This document shows, piece after piece, positions 1-7,003 of a stretch of 64,000 nucleotides of DNA (position 1 is the first letter of the stretch; each line of letters begins with the position of its first letter). The stretch comes from Ardenticatenaceae bacterium (GTDB lineage: Bacteria > Chloroflexota > Anaerolineae > Promineifilales > Promineifilaceae): NCBI GenBank assembly GCA_020634215.1, contig JACKCD010000018.1:36622-100621 (forward strand), read 5' to 3'. The notes beneath the pieces are model-generated. The model saw only the letters and a list, made by a program, of their open reading frames with translations. It was not told where the DNA came from and ran no database searches. The position numbers and the translations under genes are program-made.

Positions 1-1344
1 GATGATGCTTATGAAGCTCGTTGGACAGTGGTGCGGATGTTTTACGAAGGCTGGAATAAAAAGAGCATCGCCAACTTGCTGAAGCTTTCACGGCAACATG
101 TTACCGACCTCATTCAAGCCTTTGCGAAGGATGGCTTTGCCGCCTTGGAAGATAAACGAACCCGACCAACTAACCATCCCGATAACCAAATGACACTTCC
201 TTTTATGGAACAGGTCTTCAAAGCCCAGCTTGAGTATCCAGATCTTGGTCGCTTCCGTCTCCACGGGGTGTTGGAACAAGAAATGGGTGAAGATACGCCC
301 AGCGAGACTACCGTCGGCCGTGCTATGAACCATAATCGTCTCTGGCTTGGTGCGCCTCATCCCCTCAAGCAAGAAGCAGAAAAGAAAGAACCAGCCGAAT
401 TGCCCTATGAACCACGCTATCATCACCAATATTGGTTCATCGACATCCGCTACTTGGTCAAACAAGAAGGGAACTGGGTCTACAGCGTCTGTATTATTGA
501 AGGGATGTCCCGTGCCATTCTCGCGGGAATGGCTTCCCACTACCAAGATGAGTTGGTGATTCTCCAGCTTTTACACACGGCTGTGAGCCATTACGGACGA
601 CCGTGGGGGATTGTCTCTGACAACGGCTCCGTCTTCACAGCCGATGCCTTCTTACGGGTTCTGGATGATTTAGAGATTCAACCCTGCCCCATTGAAAAGC
701 GGCAAGCGTGGCAGAATCTCATCGAAGCCCAATTTAATGTCCAACGTCGTTTGGCGGATGCCAAATTTAAGCAAAGCGAGACCTTTGCCGAGATACAAAC
801 GCAACATGCCGCCTTTATTCAGGTATTCAATACCACACGCCATTGGGCGCATCGCCAGCGCACCGATGATTGTTTGACCCCTATTTCTGTCTTGGGTGGT
901 CGGCTCGGTCGAGCGGTAACAGCCTCACAATTGCGTCAAGCCTTTCGCCAGCTACAAGTTTCTCGCGTTGTGAACCAGCATGGGGCTGTCAGTCTACAAC
1001 GCTTTTACCTTTATGCTGAACGTGGTTTGACCAAGCAGCCTGTCACCGTTTGGATTTACGAAGACCGTCTCAACATTGAATACAAACAAACGCTCTTGGC
1101 TCGCTATGAATGTACAGTGGCACGTAAGCAGAACAAAATTACAGCAGTAACTGACCCCAAGCTCTACGACACCCCTTTTCGCTCACCCCAGCAAGAACTG
1201 TTGGTCTTAGATGATGAGCAATGGCTCAAGGTGCTGGAACGCCCACCTTATCACCCACGCCAGCCGCAACGATCCCCAGAGGCGACACAACTATTCTTGT
1301 GGGGGGCGGCATTGACGCTTTTCTTATGGCTCTTTTGGCTCTAA
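1..1344 (+). CDS. DDE integrase/transposase (IS481/Mu-like), 5' end outside window
   Basis: The frame is open to the left window edge, so the true start lies upstream; the GTG at 28 is only the first start-like codon inside. The protein begins with a helix-turn-helix region (KSIANLLKLSRQHVTDLI) and continues into an rve-type integrase core. The likely catalytic acidic residues are in FIDIRY, SDNGSVF and NLIEAQF. A beta-rich C-terminal domain follows, as in IS481 and Mu-type transposases. Unusually, the last 17-20 residues (LFLWGAALTLFLWLFWL) are wholly hydrophobic and could form a membrane anchor. The gene carries no ACGGCCGT palindrome, unlike most of the window, which fits recent arrival. 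It probably moves DNA together with the small helix-turn-helix gene that starts 3 bp downstream. Family membership is certain at the level of DDE integrase; the exact IS family is not. Confidence 0.85.
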   Translation, partial: DDAYEARWTVVRMFYEGWNKKSIANLLKLSRQHVTDLIQAFAKDGFAALEDKRTRPTNHPDNQMTLPFMEQVFKAQLEYPDLGRFRLHGVLEQEMGEDTPSETTVGRAMNHNRLWLGAPHPLKQEAEKKEPAELPYEPRYHHQYWFIDIRYLVKQEGNWVYSVCIIEGMSRAILAGMASHYQDELVILQLLHTAVSHYGRPWGIVSDNGSVFTADAFLRVLDDLEIQPCPIEKRQAWQNLIEAQFNVQRRLADAKFKQSETFAEIQTQHAAFIQVFNTTRHWAHRQRTDDCLTPISVLGGRLGRAVTASQLRQAFRQLQVSRVVNQHGAVSLQRFYLYAERGLTKQPVTVWIYEDRLNIEYKQTLLARYECTVARKQNKITAVTDPKLYDTPFRSPQQELLVLDDEQWLKVLERPPYHPRQPQRSPEATQLFLWGAALTLFLWLFWL

Positions 1345-1347
1345 ACT

Positions 1348-1617
1348 GTGCGTATGCACAAAAACAACGATTCTAACTGTTTGTTTGCTGTTATTACGGC
1401 TCAAGAAGCTGCCCAACTTTGGGGCTTGTCGCGCAATGCGGTAAGTGATGCTTGTCGGCGCGGTGCTTTGCGCTCGCGTCGCTCTGGTAAAACATGGCTG
1501 GTAACGATTGAGGATATGCTTCGTTACCAACAGGGCCGTTACTGGCCTGACAACTTCCCAGTTGAGCTACAACCAGCTTTAGAGAGTGCTTTAGCCCAAA
1601 TGGAGCGGGATGAATAG
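1348..1617 (+). CDS. Small helix-turn-helix (excisionase/MerR-like) protein
   Basis: This 89-residue protein starts at GTG 1348 (an ATG at 1354 is an alternative), three bases after the integrase stop, so the two are almost certainly co-transcribed. Residues about 15-50 (ITAQEAAQLWGLSRNAVSDA, then RRGALRSRRSGKTWLV) match the helix-turn-helix plus wing of excisionase-type DNA-binding proteins (HTH_17). Such proteins bind element ends and influence integration or excision. I infer an accessory role for the upstream integrase; no enzymatic motif is present. Confidence 0.7.
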   Translation: MRMHKNNDSNCLFAVITAQEAAQLWGLSRNAVSDACRRGALRSRRSGKTWLVTIEDMLRYQQGRYWPDNFPVELQPALESALAQMERDE

Positions 1618-1626
1618 CTCTTATAC

Positions 1627-2103
1627 TTACACTAACTGCTTATACCACTGGGTTACTGTTTCCTGTGGCTCTCTTTCCTGCCGAAGTAGCGTGTACCAAA
1701 TGTGTCCACTTTCATGTGGCCTAGTGTCGTGGGTACTTAGAAAATCGTATCCGAGTAAGGAACGGCCGACTTTTACCGTCTTGTCGCCAAGTTCAACAAC
1801 ATAAATACCCAGTAAATGCCATAATACGGCCAGCAAGAAGGCAGCCGCGATCTTGAGCCAAATACCGGTGACAGCCAGAGCAAGCCAAGGGGAAGCGGTT
1901 GCTATTTTGCTGGGTTGAGAGAGGGGTCAAATAAAGTAGAGAGCGCCCGTAAAGGTTAGAAATTGCAACCTAAGGAAGAGGGTGATAGCAATGCTGCCGC
2001 GCCAACGCTTGCTGCAAGGTACTGTTAGGCGCAAACGGCCGTTTTTCATCTGCTTCGTGACACCCCAACCCATATGAACGGCTTTTTTCTTCACCACGTC
2101 CAT
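1627..2103 (-). pseudogene. Small two-segment membrane protein interrupted by an in-frame TGA
   Basis: An ATG at 2103 lies just downstream of a strong Shine-Dalgarno sequence (aggaggt). It opens a 58-codon frame (starting MDVVKKKAVHMGWG) that ends in TGA at 1927-1929. The same frame then continues for 99 more codons to a stop at 1627, through two hydrophobic stretches (IAITLFLRLQFLTFTGALYF before the TGA, and WLKIAAAFLLAVLWHLLGIY after it). Reading TGA as a mutated Trp codon (TGG) gives a smooth 157-residue membrane protein. The downstream half has no ATG or GTG near its beginning, so it is unlikely to be an independent gene. A small hairpin (2122-2140) lies in the leader. I recognise no family. 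Readthrough or sequencing error are alternatives to a true nonsense mutation. Confidence 0.5.
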
Positions 2104-2347
2104 GAGAAACCTCCTGTATAGGACAGCCGCTAAGGCTGTTCTAACTTACTGATTTCTCTACGAAACTTGTCTGGTTAGAGTTGCTAAGAGGAGGGGGAAT
2201 GAGAGGGGGAAAACGGCCGTTTTCCCTCTCAAAATGCAAAACAATACAGCCGAAACCGCCATTATCAACGGTTCAACTGGGCTCCCCCACCTGCACAGTC
2301 AAACTATCCTCACCATGTGCTACACAACTGCCTGGTAAGATGGTTTT
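2104..2347. other. Spacer with a long hairpin around one ACGGCCGT copy
   Basis: Bases 2200-2231 form an inverted repeat centred on ACGGCCGT, with arms extended by A/T runs and then GAGAGGG/CCTCTC with a two-base bulge. A 34-codon frame starts at ATG 2234 and ends at 2338 on the plus strand (MQNNTAETAIINGSTGLPHL...). It has no ribosome-binding site, so I do not call it a gene. The hairpin may terminate transcription between convergent units. Confidence 0.5.
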
Positions 2348-3433
2348 TCAGTTGATTTCTGAGAAGTCGATGGTTCTTGTAAACCACCAATAACGATTAT
2401 AGCTGTGAGTATCGCGGTCTACCCAAAAAACATTGAACGTTTTCTCGCAATAGCGTAATACCTGCCTGATTTTGATATAAAATTGAACTTGGCCGCGAAA
2501 ATCACCGTCTAATCGCCAAATTGCCTGGCTTGGAATAGGGATGTTCGATTTAGAGAGAGCTGGCACATCATTCAGACGAACACCCGTCAATTGCCCTTCG
2601 GCATCCATGGGAAAGAGATCTCGCCAACTGCTATATTTCATTTTGCCACCACCGTCTACTTTGCTGGTGGCACCGAGTAAATAATTGTGAATCGCTTTGT
2701 TGCCAGTTGAGTTATTTTGGACGACAAAATCGGTCAAAGTTTCGCTGTAGCTTCGGCCAATGGTTAAGCCAGCGTTACCGCCGACCGAGGGGCTTTTGCT
2801 GATACTAAAATCTCCGCCGACGTTCCAAGTGCTGCTGCTTGTGACCGATCCCCCACCCATATCCGTGTCTGGCCCGTCAGAAACCAGTAAGGCGTTTTGG
2901 TGCCGTACCTCCATGATTACCTCTGCTTTTTCTAGGAAATAGCCACGTTTATCATCTTGGTCAAAGTGAAGACGGCCGTTTTTGCTGGCAGCCACGCGGG
3001 TATTGTGGGCATCGACATGCAGATATTTGAAACCAGGATCGCCCGCATGGTAGAGGGTAAAGTCTATATTGAAGCTCCATGTAGCGATTTGTGAAGAATT
3101 GTTGAGCTTGTCTTCACGAAAAGCGTTGAGGGGCGTTAGCGAAACAGATGTGAGCGGAGGGTTGGTTTCATCCTCAACTAGAAAAATCTGCTGTGAAGCT
3201 GTCGTAGCGACGTAATGGTTGACTTCTTGCCCGCTACTTTTATAGCGAGCTCGCCATGGGTGAGTCGCATATGTTCCGATCAGATATTCGTCTCGCGGTG
3301 CCAAGCTAGCATATTTGATATCATCCCCTTGGTAATTAACCCAGAAGATATCAACGGACTGATTGGTCTTGTTGCGAATTGTTAAGCTAACAGAGGTATT
3401 ACTATGAACCGAGCGAAAGGTTGAGTCAGACAT
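2348..3433 (-). CDS. VHL-beta-domain protein with Gly/Ser-rich beta-type C-terminal region
   Basis: A 361-residue protein with a clear ribosome-binding site (aaggaga) before its ATG. Residues about 13-70 match the beta domain of the von Hippel-Lindau protein family: SLTIRNKTNQSVDIFWVNY, a tyrosine-rich turn, LAPRDEYLIGTYATHPWRA. In bacteria this fold occurs as a stand-alone or fused binding module. The rest (about 90-361) is rich in Gly, Ser, Thr and aromatic residues, with GGNAGLTIGRSYSETLTDF and a Trp/Tyr-rich end (HSYNRYWWFTR). That composition recalls beta-barrel pore-forming toxins, but I cannot assign it to one. No signal peptide is visible. It faces the first SARP regulator across a 177-bp divergent spacer and may be one of its targets. 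Confidence 0.6.
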   Translation of the reverse strand: MSDSTFRSVHSNTSVSLTIRNKTNQSVDIFWVNYQGDDIKYASLAPRDEYLIGTYATHPWRARYKSSGQEVNHYVATTASQQIFLVEDETNPPLTSVSLTPLNAFREDKLNNSSQIATWSFNIDFTLYHAGDPGFKYLHVDAHNTRVAASKNGRLHFDQDDKRGYFLEKAEVIMEVRHQNALLVSDGPDTDMGGGSVTSSSTWNVGGDFSISKSPSVGGNAGLTIGRSYSETLTDFVVQNNSTGNKAIHNYLLGATSKVDGGGKMKYSSWRDLFPMDAEGQLTGVRLNDVPALSKSNIPIPSQAIWRLDGDFRGQVQFYIKIRQVLRYCEKTFNVFWVDRDTHSYNRYWWFTRTIDFSEIN

Positions 3434-3552
3434 GAATCGTCTCCTTAATAATTTTTGCAGAAGAATTGACGGTTTGCTTTAGCCGATTGTTCTACATGAT
3501 CGTTAATAAGCTAATGGATGAGTTTGTTGATAGTGTTAGCTTAGCCAACGGC

Positions 3553-3571
3553 CGTCAGCAGTTCGTCAGCA
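3553..3571 (+). promoter_or_regulatory. Tandem CGTCAGCA operator, 11-bp period (site A)
   Basis: Two exact CGTCAGCA copies at 3553 and 3564, separated by GTT, lie 39 bp before the first SARP gene. Streptomyces SARP proteins bind short direct repeats one helical turn apart. The same element precedes all three SARP genes here, so autoregulation is a reasonable inference. Confidence 0.6.
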
Positions 3572-3599
3572 CTTTTGGCAAAAGTCAATGGTTCATAGG

Positions 3600-3605
3600 T
3601 ATAAT
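3600..3605 (+). promoter_or_regulatory. -10 element (TATAAT) of a probably leaderless transcript
   Basis: TATAAT ends six bases before the ATG at 3611, so transcription should begin at or within a base or two of the start codon. There is no Shine-Dalgarno sequence. The two paralogues show the same arrangement. Confidence 0.55.
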
Positions 3606-3610
3606 GGACT

Positions 3611-6583
3611 ATGGAGTCTTTGGAGTTAACCTTTTTCAACGCCTTCCAAGCCAACATCGCAGCCAAAGCCATCACAAATTTTCGCTCGGCCAACGTGCAG
3701 GGGTTGCTGATCTATTTGGCGATGCAGGCCAAACGGCCGTTTCCCCGCGAAACCCTGGCCGCCCTCTTTTGGCCCGACGAGCCAGAAGACGTGGCGCGGC
3801 AAAATTTGCGCCAGTCGCTCTATCAGTTGCGGAAGGTATTGGGGGAGCAAGCCCAGGTACCGTTTTTGCTCGTCAATCGCCAATCCGTTCAATTCAATCC
3901 TGACAGTGATTACCGCCTTGACGTTGACCGTTTTATCGTAGCCATTGCGGCCGAAGATTGGCAAACGGCCGTTTCCATCTACACCGGCGAACTGCTGCCC
4001 GGCTTCACCTGCGACAGCCTGGAATTTGAAGAGTGGCTGCTGCACCAGCGGGAACAGCTTCACCGGCAGGCGCTGGACGCGCTTTATCGGCTGGGGGAGC
4101 AGCGGCTGGCGGTGCAGGATTTTGCGGCGGCGCAGGCGGCGGCGCGACGGCAGCTTGCCTTTGAGCCGTGGCGCGAGGAAGCGCACCGGCAGTTGATGCT
4201 GGCGTTGGCGCAAAACGGGGAGCGCAGCGCGGCGCTGGCGCAGTTTGATAGCTGCCGCCAAATTTTGGCCGCTGAATTGGGGACGGAGCCAAGTGGGGAG
4301 ACAACGGCCGTTTATGAAAAAATTCTCGCTGGCGAAACCATTGCCCCGCAGCCCCAGGAACCCATTCCCACGCCCCACAACCTACCCGCCCATGTCACCC
4401 CCTATTTTGGCCGCGAAACGGATGTTGCGTTGCTGACCGAGCGTGTTAGCGGTTCTGACCATCGCTTTATCACGCTGGTGGGGGAGGGCGGCCTCGGTAA
4501 ATCGCGGTTGGCGCAGGAGATCGGGTGGCGGGTTAAGGAGCAGTTTGCCGATGGGGTGTGGTTTGTGCCGCTGGCGGGGGTAGCCAGCCGTGCCGAGGCC
4601 GCTGGGCTGGAAAACGATATTGCCACAGCCATTGCGGCGGCGATGGGGCATTCGCTGCGGGGGCAAACGCCGCCCAAGGAGCAGCTTTTGGCGCTGCTGC
4701 GTGACCGCCGGGCGCTGCTGCTGCTGGATAATTTTGAGCATTTGCTGGACGGGGCTGATGTGGTGCTTGAACTGCTGCAAGAGGCGCAGCAGCTGCGGGT
4801 GATTTGCACCTCGCGGGAGCCGCTGGGTTTTATGGCGGAGTGGGTTTACCGGTTGGCGTATCTGCCGTTGCCGCCGCTGCCGGAGGTAGTGGACGTGGAG
4901 CTGGCCGAGGCGTTTTTCTCGCAAACGGCCGTTTCTCCCATCACCCCACCACCCCTGGCCGATTTTCCCTCCGTGCGCCTTTTTCTGGATCGGGCTGAAC
5001 GGGCAAACGGCCGTTTTGCCCTCACTGCTGATAACCAAACCCAGGTCGCCCAGCTTTGCCGCCTCACCGCTGGCATTCCGCTGGCTCTGGAGCTGGCGGC
5101 GGCCGGGCTGCGCCAATGGTCGCTCGCCGAGCTAATTGCCGCCATGCAAAACGCACTCGACGCGCTCGCCACCCGCTTCCGCGACGTGCCAACCCGCCAC
5201 CGCACCGTCCGCGCCGTTTTTGAAAGCTCCTGGCATCTGCTGACGGCGGCCGAGCAGCAGCTTTTTGCCAGCCTGTCGGTCTTTCGCAGTGGTTTTACCC
5301 TGGCAGCGGCAACGGCCGTTGCCGGGGCAACGGAAGCGTTGCTTGAGGGGCTGTGTGGCAAATCGCTGCTGCATCTCGTGGGGGAGCGGTACCAACTGCA
5401 TGACCTGCTGCGGCAGTTTGCGGCGGAGAAGCTGGATGGGGCAGTGAGATCGGTTCATTTTTTGAAAATGAACCAATCTTTGGCGAGCAAACACAGCAGT
5501 TATTACCTCAACTTTGTAGCAGAACAGGAGCAGCCGTTGGCGGGAGCCACGCCGCAAATTCCGGCGCGAGCCATTGCCGCCGACCTGGACAATGTGCGGC
5601 TGGCGTGGCAAACCGCCGTTGGTGAAAGTGCCGCCGAACGCTTGCTGGCCTGCGCTAACGGGTTGGCCGACTTTTACCAGATTCGCGGGCTGTATCAGGA
5701 GGCGGAGGAGATGCTAGAAACGGCCGTTTCTGCCCTCCAACCCCTCCCCCCATCCGACAGTAAAACCCTCACCCTTGCCACCCTCATGACCCACCAGGCC
5801 GGAATGCGGGTGCGGCTGTCGCAGTATGATGCAGCCATTGCCTTGATTCAGGAGACGTTGGGGTTGGTTGCGGGGGAAAACGATACATTGTTGCAATGGG
5901 CAAAGGGAAAGATTTTTACACATTACGGAGAGGCTTTATGGAGGCAAGGGGAACTGGCTAGGGCTGAAGTTGCCTTAAAAGAAGCTTATCAAATTGCAAA
6001 AACAATCGCCTCGCCGCTTCTTCTGGGTATTGCAGATTTTCATTTGGGGATAATCAATGATTACATGGATAAACCAGAAAGGGGGCTTGAGCATTTAGAA
6101 CGCGCTTTAGCCGTTTGGCGCAATCTAGACAATCAAAAACAGCAAGGTTTTACCTTGGTGAGTATTGGAGCTGTTTCTTTTCGACTTGGGCAATTGGAAA
6201 AAGCGCGACTTACTTTGAATGAAGCCCTAGAGCTTAATCAGGCGAATGGAGATTTACAAGGGCAAAATATTGTTTTGAACAATCTGAGTGTCATTGCCAC
6301 AGAGGATGGAGACTATCAGGGCGCAAAAAAGCATTTACTACAGGCATTGGACATTGCTAATTTAACCAGGGACCAGTATGCAAAAGCACTTGTTTTTGTG
6401 AATCTAGGTTGGAATGCCAAGCATCAAGGTTTGGCTTCTGAAGCAAAACGCTATTGGGAAGATGCGTTAAGAATGCGGCGGCGTATTGGAGATAAGAAAG
6501 GGGAGGAAAAGGTATTGCAATATTTGGGGGATCTACAAGAAGAGGCAAAAACAGAGATAGCCACAGCGACTATCTCTGTTTGA
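3611..6583 (+). CDS. SARP-type transcriptional regulator with NB-ARC ATPase and TPR repeats
   Basis: A 990-residue STAND-type regulator. Residues about 1-90 form a SARP winged-helix-like DNA-binding region (FRSANVQGLLIYLAMQAKRP). Residues about 95-240 are a bacterial transcriptional activation domain of helical repeats (FEPWREEAHRQLMLALAQNG). An NB-ARC-type NTPase follows, with P-loop GEGGLGKS at about 291-298 and Walker B ALLLLDNFEHLL near 367-378. The C-terminal third is a series of TPR-like helical hairpins, normally the sensor. Such proteins oligomerise and activate transcription when ligand and ATP are bound. Its 5' region is nearly identical at DNA level to the genes at 7004 and 11445, showing recent duplication or gene conversion. 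The regulon is unknown; the divergent VHL-domain gene is the nearest candidate. Confidence 0.85.
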   Translation: MESLELTFFNAFQANIAAKAITNFRSANVQGLLIYLAMQAKRPFPRETLAALFWPDEPEDVARQNLRQSLYQLRKVLGEQAQVPFLLVNRQSVQFNPDSDYRLDVDRFIVAIAAEDWQTAVSIYTGELLPGFTCDSLEFEEWLLHQREQLHRQALDALYRLGEQRLAVQDFAAAQAAARRQLAFEPWREEAHRQLMLALAQNGERSAALAQFDSCRQILAAELGTEPSGETTAVYEKILAGETIAPQPQEPIPTPHNLPAHVTPYFGRETDVALLTERVSGSDHRFITLVGEGGLGKSRLAQEIGWRVKEQFADGVWFVPLAGVASRAEAAGLENDIATAIAAAMGHSLRGQTPPKEQLLALLRDRRALLLLDNFEHLLDGADVVLELLQEAQQLRVICTSREPLGFMAEWVYRLAYLPLPPLPEVVDVELAEAFFSQTAVSPITPPPLADFPSVRLFLDRAERANGRFALTADNQTQVAQLCRLTAGIPLALELAAAGLRQWSLAELIAAMQNALDALATRFRDVPTRHRTVRAVFESSWHLLTAAEQQLFASLSVFRSGFTLAAATAVAGATEALLEGLCGKSLLHLVGERYQLHDLLRQFAAEKLDGAVRSVHFLKMNQSLASKHSSYYLNFVAEQEQPLAGATPQIPARAIAADLDNVRLAWQTAVGESAAERLLACANGLADFYQIRGLYQEAEEMLETAVSALQPLPPSDSKTLTLATLMTHQAGMRVRLSQYDAAIALIQETLGLVAGENDTLLQWAKGKIFTHYGEALWRQGELARAEVALKEAYQIAKTIASPLLLGIADFHLGIINDYMDKPERGLEHLERALAVWRNLDNQKQQGFTLVSIGAVSFRLGQLEKARLTLNEALELNQANGDLQGQNIVLNNLSVIATEDGDYQGAKKHLLQALDIANLTRDQYAKALVFVNLGWNAKHQGLASEAKRYWEDALRMRRRIGDKKGEEKVLQYLGDLQEEAKTEIATATISV

Positions 6584-6590
6584 TTGGTTT
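6550..6590 (+). terminator. Hairpin terminator overlapping the end of the SARP/NB-ARC gene
   Basis: A perfect 10-bp stem (aacagagata with tatctctgtt, loop 11 nt) ends one base before the stop codon and is followed by T-rich tgattggttt. It would stop transcription from the SARP gene and could also serve the small minus-strand ORF that ends at 6597. Confidence 0.5.
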
Positions 6591-6596
6591 GTAGGG

Positions 6597-6722
6597 TTAT
6601 GTTCCGCAGTGACCCATTTCGCCGCTGCACATGAGACCAAAGCTGATGAGGGGGGTAAGGGCGGGGATGATGTAGGTGAGGATAAGGACAGACGAGACTT
6701 TCAAACCGATAAATGTGGACAT
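6597..6722 (-). CDS. 41-residue hydrophobic, Cys-containing peptide
   Basis: ATG at 6722 is preceded by aaaggag with good spacing. It encodes MSTFIGLKVSSVLILTYIIP followed by ALTPLISFGLMCSGEMGHCG and a final Thr, then TAA. There is one central hydrophobic helix, and two Cys residues lie in the polar C-terminal tail. Size, ribosome-binding site and position between two SARP/STAND regulators suggest a real small membrane or secreted peptide. I recognise no family. It lies on the strand opposite the regulators and ends just after the terminator hairpin of the preceding gene. Confidence 0.5.
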   Translation of the reverse strand: MSTFIGLKVSSVLILTYIIPALTPLISFGLMCSGEMGHCGT

Positions 6723-6882
6723 GACAAACTCCTTTAAGACATACTGTTTGTGAGCGTGCGCTGGAAACAGGCTTCTTCCATTACTTCACTTGTGGGGAGC
6801 GCTTGCTCGGTGACAATAAAATTTGTTGTTTGAGGAGTTCGGCCGAATTCCTGACTAAGTTGCCAGCATTGTAGAAAACGGC

Positions 6883-6934
6883 CGTCAGCAGTTCGTCGTC
6901 AGCAGCCGTCAAAAACGTCAGCAGATCGTCTCAA
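6883..6934 (+). promoter_or_regulatory. CGTCAGCA operator array on an 11-bp register (site B)
   Basis: CGTCAGCA at 6883 and 6916 and the related octamers CGTCGTCA (6894), GCCGTCAA (6905) and CGTCTCAA (6927) all fall on an exact 11-bp register. An extra CGTCAGCA at 6897 is out of register. The array ends about 57 bp before the -10 element of the second SARP gene. It is the longest version of the element in the window. Confidence 0.6.
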
Positions 6935-6991
6935 CCTGTTACCTGCGATTCAGAAAGTTTGTCAACTGGGTTTCTTTAGGGGAATCTCGTG

Positions 6992-6997
6992 TAAAAT
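6992..6997 (+). promoter_or_regulatory. -10 element (TAAAAT) of a probably leaderless transcript
   Basis: TAAAAT (in gtgtaaaatag) ends six bases before the ATG at 7004 and no ribosome-binding site is present. The gtgtaaaatag context is repeated at 11432 before the third SARP gene. Confidence 0.5.
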
Positions 6998-7003
6998 AGT
7001 TCC

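Noticed and set aside
1927..1929. TGA as a selenocysteine codon
   Set aside because: I see no selenocysteine insertion hairpin after it, and the context (a Trp-compatible position between membrane helices) fits a simple TGG to TGA change.
2234..2338. A 34-codon plus-strand ORF (MQNNTAETAIINGSTGL...)
   Set aside because: It has no ribosome-binding site and follows a strong hairpin; such short frames are expected by chance.
5238..5245. TGCTGACG inside the first SARP gene, and similar single copies in other genes (for example near 57230 and 59484), as further SARP operators
   Set aside because: They are single copies within coding sequence with no second unit at 11 bp, as expected by chance.
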